A program made the position numbers and the translations under genes. Below are positions 16,281 through 24,330 of a DNA stretch of 64,000 nt, one piece after another (positions within the stretch are counted from its first letter, which is position 1; every line of letters begins with the position of its first letter). The stretch comes from JAUZRW01 sp034437755 (GTDB taxonomy: Bacteria > Chloroflexota > Anaerolineae > Aggregatilineales > Phototrophicaceae), in NCBI GenBank assembly GCA_034437755.1, contig DAOTTV010000005.1:3598-67597 (forward strand). The letters run 5' to 3'. The notes beneath the pieces are model-generated. The model was not told where the DNA came from and did not search any database. It was given only the letters and a program-made list of their open reading frames with translations.

Positions 16281-17002
16281 ATTTCACAGGTAAGACCGTC
16301 CTCATCACTGGCGCGGGGGCCGGGATCGGCAAGGCGATTGCCCGCGCCTTTGCACAAGCCGGCGCGAATGTCGCGCTCAACGATTTGAACCCCGATCGCG
16401 TCGAGACGCTGAGCGAGGATTTGCAGAGCGCGGGGCATGATGTCGCTGGCTTTCAGGGCGATATATCGAATCGCTTTCAGGCATCTGCCTGTATCGAACG
16501 CGCGCGCGATGCCTTCGGCAAGATTGACTTTTTGATTAACGCGGCGGGTATCTTCAAATCAGAGCCGATGCTCAAGACCGATGAATGGGACATCCGGCGA
16601 CAGATCGAAGTGAACGCGATTGGCACGTTCTTCATGGTACAGTTGATGAGTCGTGTGATGGCGGATGAGGGCGGCGGCGTGATCGTCAACATCGCCAGCA
16701 CTGCCGGACACCCGCACCCGATCGCACAGGGCGCCGGCTATGTGATGGGCAAAGTGGGCATTATCGGGCTGACGAAGCAGGCGGCGATCGAGCTAGCGCA
16801 GGATCAAGTGCGCGTCAATGCGATTTGTCCGGCGAATGTCGATGAGGATGATATGCCGGTGCCGGATGTCCCCGCGAACGCGCTAGGGCGCGTCGGTACG
16901 CCGGATGAGATCGCGCAGGTGGCTTTATTTCTCTGTAGCGACGGCGCGACCTTCATCACCGGGCAGGCGATTAACGTCGATGGGGGCGAGAGCTTCGTCT
17001 GA
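16262..17002 (+). CDS. Short-chain dehydrogenase/reductase (3-oxoacyl-ACP reductase-like)
   Basis: NAD(P)-dependent oxidoreductase of the classical SDR family, 246 residues. Cofactor motif TGAGAGIG (about 14-21), NAAG (about 93-96), catalytic Ser about 145, Tyr about 160 and Lys about 164 in YVMGK, and a C-terminal ATFITGQAINVDGGESFV. The substrate cannot be assigned; FabG-like sequence is shared by many sugar and alcohol dehydrogenases. ATG 16262 is preferred over the TTG at 16247. It overlaps the upstream hydrolase-fold gene, so they are probably co-transcribed. Confidence 0.9.
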   Translation: MSNFNVDFTGKTVLITGAGAGIGKAIARAFAQAGANVALNDLNPDRVETLSEDLQSAGHDVAGFQGDISNRFQASACIERARDAFGKIDFLINAAGIFKSEPMLKTDEWDIRRQIEVNAIGTFFMVQLMSRVMADEGGGVIVNIASTAGHPHPIAQGAGYVMGKVGIIGLTKQAAIELAQDQVRVNAICPANVDEDDMPVPDVPANALGRVGTPDEIAQVALFLCSDGATFITGQAINVDGGESFV

Positions 17003-17029
17003 TGGGACGCAATCGCCCCCCTGCGTTAC

Positions 17030-18418
17030 TCAGCGATTACCTTCAGCGATGATCTCATCGACGGCGTTTGCTAGCTCGCGTAGGTTACGAATCTGGTACA
17101 CGCCGTCTGATTGCCCGGCATAGTGGCGCATATCGCTATCACCTGTGCCCCATTGCGCGGGCGGCTCCGGGCAGAACCAGAACAAGCGACGCGCCTTGCG
17201 TTGTATATCCTGATGAATATCGAGGCGCGGATTGTTGTAGTTGTTGCGCCCATCGCCGAGGATAATCACGGTCGTGCGGCTGTCGATCGCACTCATGAAA
17301 TCGTTGGCGAAGGTGTTCAAGCTGTTGCCTAGATCCGTGCTGTAGTAGCCGGGCGGGTTCTCGCGCAGGACTTTTTCGACCGCATCCTGTGAGTCCATCT
17401 GTTCCAAGTCCATCGTCACGTTGACCATATCATCGATGAAGACGAAACTGCTGGTCTTCTGGACGTGGTCTTGCATCTCGTAGACTAGCGTCATCAAAAA
17501 TTCGACCATGTAGCGCATCGACGTTGATAGATCGCAGATCAGCACCAGCTTGGGCTTTTTGTGGCGCGTGCGCCGCTTGAGATTGATTGGCACGCCGCCG
17601 TAGCGCATGTTCTGGCGCAGGGTTTTGCGCGGGTCGAACTGACCGTTCTTGGCTTTGCGCTGGCGCAGGGAGGCGCGACTGCGGAGTTTAGCCGCGAGGC
17701 GGCGAATCTCGTCGCGGATGTTATCAATATCGTGCTGGCTCAGGCGATTGAAGGGAATATCGAGCAAATCCGGTTGCGGGTCGGGTTCACTGCGCGCCAT
17801 ATTCTCGGCGAGTGTTGTGCCGACGTAATTGCTCATCTGCTCGTTCATGCCCTGTAGATTCTCGCGGAGCATCTGCTCTAGCTCTTGCAGGGCGTCGTCG
17901 CTCATGCCCATCTCGGCGAGTTCTTCCATCAGGTCGGCAATCATGCGCTCGAGCGAGTTGGTCTGCATCTGGCGTTGCATGCGCCGCTCGAACCAGCCGC
18001 GCTGGTACATCTCATCGCCACTATCTAAGCCCGCCGCCTGTGCCATCTGGTCGAGTTGCTCTTGTGAAAGCGGTTGCCCGTTCAGCATCTGCTCCATCAT
18101 CTGGCGCAGGGCATCAGCATCGCCCATCAGCGATTGTAAAGCCTGTTGCAACATCTGCTGTTGCTCCGGCGTGAGGTCGTCCATGATGTCTTGCAAGGGC
18201 GGTTCGTTGTTTTTGAAAAATAACGGGAAGAAATAATCGAAGGTCGGTTGATCGCGATGTTCTTTGACGAGTGTCGCGCTCAAGGTCTGGCGGAAGTTAT
18301 CCATATTGCGGATGCCTATTTCATTCACGCCATACATCGCATCTTGTGACTCAGATAGCGAGATGCGAATACCGGCGGCGCGTAACGCTCGAATGAATTC
18401 GACCATGCGTTTATCCAT
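17030..18418 (-). CDS. CoxE-like VWA domain protein
   Basis: The N-terminus MVEFIRALRAAGIRISLSES matches the CoxE/VWA-containing family. Residues about 75-230 are Gln/Glu/Met-rich and helical, probably coiled coil. The VWA domain begins at about 290 with MIDAS motif DLSTSM, later FVFIDDMV and TTVIILGDGRNNY. Such proteins usually pair with MoxR AAA+ ATPases in cofactor- or complex-assembly; a moxR lies at 29.8 kb but not adjacent. The ATG at 18418 has GAGG nine bases upstream and is better than the TTG at 18433. Confidence 0.85.
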   Translation of the reverse strand: MDKRMVEFIRALRAAGIRISLSESQDAMYGVNEIGIRNMDNFRQTLSATLVKEHRDQPTFDYFFPLFFKNNEPPLQDIMDDLTPEQQQMLQQALQSLMGDADALRQMMEQMLNGQPLSQEQLDQMAQAAGLDSGDEMYQRGWFERRMQRQMQTNSLERMIADLMEELAEMGMSDDALQELEQMLRENLQGMNEQMSNYVGTTLAENMARSEPDPQPDLLDIPFNRLSQHDIDNIRDEIRRLAAKLRSRASLRQRKAKNGQFDPRKTLRQNMRYGGVPINLKRRTRHKKPKLVLICDLSTSMRYMVEFLMTLVYEMQDHVQKTSSFVFIDDMVNVTMDLEQMDSQDAVEKVLRENPPGYYSTDLGNSLNTFANDFMSAIDSRTTVIILGDGRNNYNNPRLDIHQDIQRKARRLFWFCPEPPAQWGTGDSDMRHYAGQSDGVYQIRNLRELANAVDEIIAEGNR

Positions 18419-18601
18419 AATTGCGTGCCTCAAATCTCAAACTAGCGGCAGGGGAAATATTAATACGATGCGACCGCACTCTACAGACGGTACGCCACTT
18501 TCATGGTATCTTATTTTGCAGTGGCACACAAGCAACGCGCGACAAACGCTATGCAAAGAGTCATGAAGAGTCAGCGGGGGAAAGCCTTCGGCAACGGCGC
18601 G

Positions 18602-19612
18602 TCACAAAATCTGCGATAGAAAGGCTTTCGTGCGCTCGTTTTCAGGCTGGGTATAGAAAGTCTCGGGGTCTTTGACTTCGACAATTTGCCCCTCATCCAT
18701 GAAGATCACGCGATCCGCCACTTCACGCGCGAAGCCCATCTCATGCGTGACGACGACCATCGTCATACCGCTGAGTGCCAGTTCTTTCATCACGTCCAGC
18801 ACTTCTTTAATCATCTCCGGGTCGAGCGCCGATGTCGGCTCATCAAAGAGCATGATACGCGGGTTCATCGCCAACGCCCGCGCGATGGCGACGCGCTGTT
18901 GTTGCCCGCCAGAAAGCTGAGCCGGGAATTTATCGGCTTGTTCAGGGATGCCGACCCGCGCCAGCAGATCACGCGCCACCTGCCGACAGTCGTTCATGTT
19001 GCGCCGCCGCACTTCGCGCTGGGCGAGTGTGATGTTCTCGAATACTGTCAAATGGGGAAAGAGATTGAACTGCTGAAAGACCATGCCCGTCTCGGCACGA
19101 ATTTTGCTGATCTGGTTGGTGTCGTTGTCGAGGACGATATTATCGACGGCGATCACGCCCTGCTGATGCTCTTCGAGGCGGTTGATACAGCGAATCAGCG
19201 TCGATTTGCCCGACCCCGACGGCCCGATAATCACCACGACTTCGCCCTCATCGACGGTCATATTGATATTTTTCAGCACATGGAAATCGCCAAACCACTT
19301 GTTCATCGCGCGGATGTCGATGATATGCTTAGACTTGAACCCATTATCTGCCGCGCGATCGCGCGCGGGCAAGCCCCACGTCAGCCCGATTAGGGCGATA
19401 ATCGCCAGCAGCAAGCTAATGATGGTCGCTAAGCCGGCGGCGATCATCATGCCCAGCACCGCGCGCGCGATAAAACCGACCAGCATCACCAGCCCGAAGC
19501 CGACGACCATGCCTACCGTCGGGCTATAGCCACGCTTCGAGAAGGTGTCCGGGATTGTCACTGCGCCGATCAAGCCGATTACGAATGTCAGTAGTGCATG
19601 TGTCCAACTCAT
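18602..19612 (-). CDS. ABC transporter ATPase (GlnQ-like) with N-terminal membrane domain
   Basis: Residues 1-78 hold three hydrophobic segments; residues about 95-336 are a polar-amino-acid-type ABC ATPase. Walker A GPSGSGKS (130-137), Q-loop VFQQFNLFPHLTV, signature LSGGQQQRVAIARALA, Walker B IMLFDEPTSALDPE and switch His in VVTHEMG. No partner permease or binding protein is adjacent. The start at 19612 has GGGAG eight bases upstream; the longer frame to 19744 adds 44 residues of atypical sequence. GlnQ-like ATPases normally lack membrane segments, so the fused N-terminus is unusual. Confidence 0.85.
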   Translation of the reverse strand: MSWTHALLTFVIGLIGAVTIPDTFSKRGYSPTVGMVVGFGLVMLVGFIARAVLGMMIAAGLATIISLLLAIIALIGLTWGLPARDRAADNGFKSKHIIDIRAMNKWFGDFHVLKNINMTVDEGEVVVIIGPSGSGKSTLIRCINRLEEHQQGVIAVDNIVLDNDTNQISKIRAETGMVFQQFNLFPHLTVFENITLAQREVRRRNMNDCRQVARDLLARVGIPEQADKFPAQLSGGQQQRVAIARALAMNPRIMLFDEPTSALDPEMIKEVLDVMKELALSGMTMVVVTHEMGFAREVADRVIFMDEGQIVEVKDPETFYTQPENERTKAFLSQIL

Positions 19613-19810
19613 GGCTATTGCTCCCAATATCATCGCGTTGCTAGTGCGCGTGTCATTATTGCGCCTGCATGATAACACAACGCGATTACCCGCACCACGT
19701 GACAAAACCGTTATAATATTTCGATCACGGGCGATCACGCTCAATCGTCGTTGTGCGCTATATCACCTGATGGTAAAATGGCCTAAACTAATTAAAAAAG
19801 CAGGTCACGC

Positions 19811-20584
19811 ATGACGGATAAAAACGACGACAAACAACCGAGTGCTGATAATCAGGACGTGCAGGCTGATGTATCCGAGCGCGATACGAACGATTTGCGC
19901 TCGGCGGCTGAAGAAGCCTTACAGATGTTTCATCAGGCGCAGGATAATAAACAACAACTGACCCGCGTTGATCTGCACAAGGATGACGTTATAGCGGCGC
20001 AGAATCAGCAAAAGTCTGGTGATGATGCCGAAGCAGACGACGCGCCGGAAGCCGACACGGACGCAGATGCAAGCGATAGTGACAAAAGCCCCGAAAAGCC
20101 GATGGAGATCGGCAATACGACGCATGATCTCGCGAAAGCGGCTTACGAAGCGATGCACCGCGCACAGGCAGAAGCCGACGACGAAGAAACGACCGCGAGC
20201 GCACCCGTAGCCGAGCCTGACCCGCGCCTGGACTTCCCGCCGGAGATGGCGCTATGCCTCGATGTCACCGACACGGCGACGACGCTGGTGCTGGATGTCA
20301 CGGGGGAGATGATCGTCGGGCGGGCGGATAACGTCACGGATTATACGCCGAATGTGGATTTAACACCGCACGGCGCGTACCGTCTCGGCTTGAGTCGCCG
20401 TCATGCGGCCCTCATGCGCGAGGATAATCGCCTCAAAGTCAAAGACTTGCAAAGCCGCAACGGGACGTTCATCAACGATATCAAAATGGAAAAAGGTAGT
20501 ATCGCCCCGATCCGCGATGGGGATGACGTGCGCTTCGGCAATTTGACCGTGCGCGTGTCTTTCCAGTTGAAGTCCGATTCGTGA
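19811..20584 (+). CDS. FHA-domain protein with acidic disordered N-terminus
   Basis: 257 residues. Residues 1-135 are Asp/Glu/Ala/Gln-rich and probably disordered. An FHA domain occupies about 150-257: VGRADN, LSRRHAALMRED, LQSRNGTFINDIKM and RDGDDVRFGNLTVRV, with the Arg, Ser, His and Asn positions used to bind phosphothreonine. It presumably recognises targets of a Ser/Thr kinase encoded elsewhere. ATG 19811 follows a CAGGTC stretch; the next gene converges 40 bp away. Confidence 0.9.
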   Translation: MTDKNDDKQPSADNQDVQADVSERDTNDLRSAAEEALQMFHQAQDNKQQLTRVDLHKDDVIAAQNQQKSGDDAEADDAPEADTDADASDSDKSPEKPMEIGNTTHDLAKAAYEAMHRAQAEADDEETTASAPVAEPDPRLDFPPEMALCLDVTDTATTLVLDVTGEMIVGRADNVTDYTPNVDLTPHGAYRLGLSRRHAALMREDNRLKVKDLQSRNGTFINDIKMEKGSIAPIRDGDDVRFGNLTVRVSFQLKSDS

Positions 20585-20624
20585 TGGCGTAGACGCTGTG
20601 TGGGCTACGCCCGCTCATGAGCCT

Positions 20625-21026
20625 TTAGCCGCCTAAAATTCGCTCGACTTCGCTGGCGGCTTGTTTGGTCGCATAGAGGACATGCCCCATGTGCGCGTTT
20701 TTGGCAACGAGTACCGCGACCGATGCGCGCCCCGCCGGATAGACGACCATCGTCCCATCTTCCCCTTCCATCAGCAGGCGTTCCAGATCGCCCTGTGCTA
20801 AGCGTCCCAGCGTTTTTTCCGCCAGCCCGATCAGGGTTGCCGACATCGCCGCCACCTGCGGGCTACTCGTTGGATTATGATGCGGGTTCTCTTCGTCGCC
20901 TGTGGGGTAAGAGGCGACCAACAAGCCGTCAATATTGACAATCACCGTTGCTTTAACACCCTTCACCAGAGTGTGGAGCTTTTTGAGTTCACCTTCTAGG
21001 GCTTCACTGCGAAATTGCTGTGTCAT
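20625..21026 (-). CDS. Roadblock/LC7 domain protein
   Basis: 133 residues, a single Roadblock/LC7 (MglB-like) fold: VKATVIVNIDGLLVASYP, then SPQVAAMSATLIGLAEKTL and GTMVVYPAGRASVAVLVA. Prokaryotic Roadblock proteins commonly act with small Ras-like GTPases of the MglA type; no GTPase is seen in this window. It converges with the FHA gene. Confidence 0.88.
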   Translation of the reverse strand: MTQQFRSEALEGELKKLHTLVKGVKATVIVNIDGLLVASYPTGDEENPHHNPTSSPQVAAMSATLIGLAEKTLGRLAQGDLERLLMEGEDGTMVVYPAGRASVAVLVAKNAHMGHVLYATKQAASEVERILGG

Positions 21027-21257
21027 TCATCGCCTTCCTGTGTTGCTTGGGTCTAGGGAGTGTGGTTACCCTCTGCGTGATAACGTTCTGTCTACGATGA
21101 TAGCACGTTTTCAGGTTTTGGGGTAGCAAGGAGCGTTAACTCTTGATGATTAACGGTATTCGCGCTCTGATTCGCGGATGTTAAAACATTGCCACTAAGT
21201 CTTAATATACATTTAGGGGGTTGTACCGCTACAATCATGCGGCTTGATCGCCTGCGG

Positions 21258-21479
21258 GTACGACTACAAAATAACACAGTCCTCTTGTGGGGTTTCGCCC
21301 CACGCCCCAGCAGCGGATGTCTCCCTTGCATCCCATTTTTGCCGAACGCGGAGCGTTCATCGGGCACAGGTTCAAAGGACGATCGTCCTTTGTGGGGGGC
21401 GGGGGCAACGCCCCTGAGTAGCCACGGGCGGCGGTATAGAGGGAGAAATATGGGTGTCCACGCTATCATGTGGTTATAC
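21258..21479 (+). repeat. Type-C repeat element with type-A copy nested inside
   Basis: The left boundary GTACGACTACAAAATAAC and the right boundary CCACGCTATCATGTGGTTATAC resemble the ends of a shorter element near 52.5 kb. The ends form an imperfect 22-bp inverted repeat (15 of 22 pairs in the 52.5-kb copy). The interior is occupied by type-A copy A2. The 21027-21518 gap holds no other recognisable feature. Confidence 0.6.
21278..21425 (-). mobile_element. Type-A MITE-like element, copy A2, left-end truncated
   Basis: Inverted orientation relative to A1. It contains the GTGGGGTTTCGCCCCAC hairpin, the AAAGGACGATCGTCCTTT perfect palindrome and GGGGCAACGCCCC, and ends CCTGAGTAGCCAC. The other terminus is lost where it meets the type-C left end. 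Confidence 0.8.
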
Positions 21480-21518
21480 TCGTCTGCCTGCAACTTTGTA
21501 TCAATTGACTAAGGACAC

Positions 21519-22331
21519 ATGACTTTGGCTAAACATCTGCTCACCTTTGTTCATATCAGCGATACGCACCTGCACCTTGATCCCAGCTATATTGGCGACT
21601 ATGCCGCCTACCCATCGCGCCAGCCCGTCAAAAGCCTGATTGATACCATCAACGCGCTCGCGCCAAGGATCAACTTCGTCCTACACACGGGCGATATTAC
21701 GCATAACCCGACCACGCCCGAGCATTATCACATCGCGCGCGATCTACTTAGCCAGATCACCCATCCCGTTTATTACCTGCCCGGCAATCACGATAACGTC
21801 GCCATGTTCCAGCGTGAGTTTATGGGCATCCCTGAGGCACTGGTACAACCCCATGCCGATCTCGAATTTGAGGCGGGCGGCGTGCAAGTCGTGTTGGTCG
21901 ATAGCCACCGCCCCGCCGAGGGCGACGGCGCAAACGGATGGCTCGCCGCCGACCAGCTTGAGTGGCTCGATCATCTCTGTAGCGATCCCGATGATGAGCG
22001 CCCGCTGATCGTCGCTACCCACCATCACCCGATCCCGCTAGAAGCGCCGTGGCTCGATCGCATCGTGCTGACCAACGGCTTAGCCCTGCATCAGATTTTG
22101 CTCAAGGCGAAGCACCGCCTGCGCGGGGTGTTCTACGGGCACATCCACGAGAGCTTAATCACCGTACGCGATGGCATCAGCTACTACAGCGTGCCAAGTG
22201 CCTGGTTCCAGACGCGCACATGGTACGATGCCATCCAACCAGCGAACGGACACTTGCCCAATCCCGGCTTCAATCTAGTAACCTTGACCGAGACCGATAC
22301 CTTCGTGCGCGTGCGGCGTATCCCATTGTGA
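21519..22331 (+). CDS. Calcineurin-like metallophosphoesterase (CpdA/Icc-like)
   Basis: All five metallophosphoesterase blocks are seen in order: HISDTHLH (about 12-19), HTGDITHN (about 54-61), LPGNHDN (about 86-92), ATHHHPI (about 166-172) and YGHIHESL (about 204-211). The architecture resembles class III cyclic nucleotide phosphodiesterases such as CpdA; the substrate is not provable from sequence. A cAMP-degrading role would pair with the class III cyclases at 36-40 kb (inference). Confidence 0.9.
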   Translation: MTLAKHLLTFVHISDTHLHLDPSYIGDYAAYPSRQPVKSLIDTINALAPRINFVLHTGDITHNPTTPEHYHIARDLLSQITHPVYYLPGNHDNVAMFQREFMGIPEALVQPHADLEFEAGGVQVVLVDSHRPAEGDGANGWLAADQLEWLDHLCSDPDDERPLIVATHHHPIPLEAPWLDRIVLTNGLALHQILLKAKHRLRGVFYGHIHESLITVRDGISYYSVPSAWFQTRTWYDAIQPANGHLPNPGFNLVTLTETDTFVRVRRIPL

Positions 22332-22402
22332 GTATGAGTTAAGAAAAATCCTGTGATTTAACGGGTGTTCAAAGCACGCATGACGACTGTTAGCGCAAGC
22401 TG

Positions 22403-22411
22403 TGCTATAGT
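22403..22411 (+). promoter_or_regulatory. Extended -10 candidate TGCTATAGT before the nucleotidase
   Basis: A TGn extended -10 lies 50 bp upstream of the start codon at 22461. No convincing -35 was found. Sequence match only. Confidence 0.35.
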
Positions 22412-22460
22412 TTGTATGGACAAAAATTTTTCGTATCAACGAATTGTAGAGGATTTTTCC

Positions 22461-24098
22461 ATGCGTAAACTAGCACTTTCACTCTTGTCAATACTGGCAC
22501 TCATGGTGACGAGCGTCGCCGTGGCACAGGATGATGACAGCTTCAACCTGACCATCCTGCACACCAACGATACCCACAGCCACCATGAACCCGATGGCGA
22601 CGGCAACGGCGGGGTCGCCCGGCAGGCAACCGTGCAACAGCAGATCGCCGAAGAAGTCGAGAATCTGGTGATTCTGGATGCTGGTGATCGCTTCGCCGGC
22701 ACGCTGTTCTACACCCAATATCTGGGGCAGGATAACGTCGAGATCATGAATGCGCTGGGCTACGACGCGATGGTGCTGGGCAACCACGAGTTCGATAATG
22801 GCTCGCAGGTGCTAGCAGATTTCGTCGCCGGCGTGGATTTCCCCGTCCTCGCGGCGAACATCGACTTCAGCAACAGCGTGGAACTCGCCGATAGCGACAT
22901 CCAAGCCTCGACTGTGCTGGACGTGAACGGCACGTCGGTCGGCGTGATCGGCATTGATACAGCCGATACGCCGGAACTGGCGAGCGTGGGCGATGGCGTG
23001 ATCTTCACCGATGAATACGTCGAAGTCGTCAACGCGCAAGCCGCTAGCCTGATGGACAACGGCGTTGACATCATCATCCTGCTGACGCACGTCGGCATTG
23101 GCACTGATCTGGCAATGCTGGAAGATTTTGAAAATGTCGATGTCGTCATCGGTGGGTACAGCCACACGCTGATGGGCAACCGCTGGGCCGATGCCGAACG
23201 CGAATACCCGATCATCGTTGAAAGCCCGCTGGGCGAGCCGACGGTCTACGTGCAAGCCGGCGAACACAACCAGTATCTCGGTCGCCTCGATCTGACTTTC
23301 TCCGGCGGCTTGATGGTCGATGGTGAGGGCGATACGATCTTCCTCAGCCGTTACATCACCCCCGATCCTGACTTGCAGAGCATCGTCTCCGATCTCGCCA
23401 GCCCGATCGAAGAACTGCGCCAGCGGAGCATTGGCGCGACGACGGACGTGACTCTCGTCGGCGATCGTACCGTGTGCCGTGTCGAAGAGTGCATCCTCGG
23501 CAACATCATCGCGGATGCCCTGCGCTGGGAAACCGGTGCCGACATCGCGATGATGAACGGTAGCAGCATCCGTGCTGATATTCCGACAGGCGAGATCACG
23601 CTCGGTGAGGTGCTGACCGTACATCCCTTCGGCAATCAGGTCTCGATATTTGATCTGAGCGGTGCCGGTATTGTCGAAGCACTGGAGAACAGCGTCAGCC
23701 GCATCCAACTGACTGAAGACGGTCAAATCCAGCGTGGTGGCGCGAGCGGGCGCTTCATGCAGGTCAGTGGCTTGCGCTTCACCTATAATCCTGAAGCCGA
23801 ACCCGGCAACCGCGTCACCAACGTGGAAGTTGAGCAGGAAGACGGGAGCTTCGCCCCGATCGATCCCGATGCAACCTATAGCATGGCGACCAACAACTTC
23901 GTGCGGGGTGGCGGCGATGGTTACACGGTTTTTGCCGAAGATGCGCTGGACGCATACGACTTCGGTCGTCTCGATTATGAAGTGACCGCCGACTATCTCG
24001 CAGTGATCGCGCCGATTGGTGGCGAGGGCGATTACGCCGTCTCTGCCGATGCCCCGCGCATCCAATCGACCGTTGCGGTTGAGCCACGCGCTGAGTAA
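22461..24098 (+). CDS. Secreted 5'-nucleotidase / UshA-like metallophosphatase
   Basis: 545 residues with a Sec signal peptide (MRKLALSLLSILALMVTSVAVA-Q). Metallophosphatase domain: ILHTNDTHSHHEPDG, ILDAGDRFAGT, VLGNHEFDNG, ILLTHVGIGTD and GGYSHTLMG. The C-terminal 5'-nucleotidase substrate domain starts at about 350: GNIIADALRW, MNGSSIRADIPTGEI, VHPFGNQV, and YSMATNNFVRGGGDGYTVF. It is predicted to hydrolyse nucleotides or UDP-sugars outside the cytoplasmic membrane. The start at 22461 has TAGAGGAT eight bases upstream and begins the signal peptide; the earlier ATG at 22365 would put non-signal residues in front. Confidence 0.92.
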   Translation: MRKLALSLLSILALMVTSVAVAQDDDSFNLTILHTNDTHSHHEPDGDGNGGVARQATVQQQIAEEVENLVILDAGDRFAGTLFYTQYLGQDNVEIMNALGYDAMVLGNHEFDNGSQVLADFVAGVDFPVLAANIDFSNSVELADSDIQASTVLDVNGTSVGVIGIDTADTPELASVGDGVIFTDEYVEVVNAQAASLMDNGVDIIILLTHVGIGTDLAMLEDFENVDVVIGGYSHTLMGNRWADAEREYPIIVESPLGEPTVYVQAGEHNQYLGRLDLTFSGGLMVDGEGDTIFLSRYITPDPDLQSIVSDLASPIEELRQRSIGATTDVTLVGDRTVCRVEECILGNIIADALRWETGADIAMMNGSSIRADIPTGEITLGEVLTVHPFGNQVSIFDLSGAGIVEALENSVSRIQLTEDGQIQRGGASGRFMQVSGLRFTYNPEAEPGNRVTNVEVEQEDGSFAPIDPDATYSMATNNFVRGGGDGYTVFAEDALDAYDFGRLDYEVTADYLAVIAPIGGEGDYAVSADAPRIQSTVAVEPRAE

Positions 24099-24124
24099 TC
24101 GCCCATCTGCTAGCGTGACTAGCC

Positions 24125-24212
24125 CGCACCCTTAATCCCTCTCCCGACCGCCACTCGGTGGCTAGGAGAGGGCTGGATTCGCCAACAGTCGCTGGCTAGC
24201 AGGGTGAGCTTG
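24125..24212 (+). repeat. Type-B repeat remnant (B3)
   Basis: Contains CCCTCTCC and GGAGAGGG arms (24137-24172) around complementary CCGCCAC/GGTGGCT, the same hairpin seen in the two other type-B copies. The TAACTACTCAG termini are absent, so this is a fragment. Confidence 0.6.
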
Positions 24213-24276
24213 CGGCGGAAAAAGCCATGATACCCACGCTGTGCTATGATGCTACCGCAACCGACAAGGCATGCGT

Positions 24277-24282
24277 TATAAT
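24277..24282 (+). promoter_or_regulatory. TATAAT candidate before the oxidoreductase gene
   Basis: Consensus -10 hexamer 49 bp upstream of the ATG at 24331; no good -35 was seen. Confidence 0.3.
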
Positions 24283-24330
24283 CTGCGCTATCATTGTCAT
24301 TGCACGCACAAACTGAGGATAAACTAGAGC

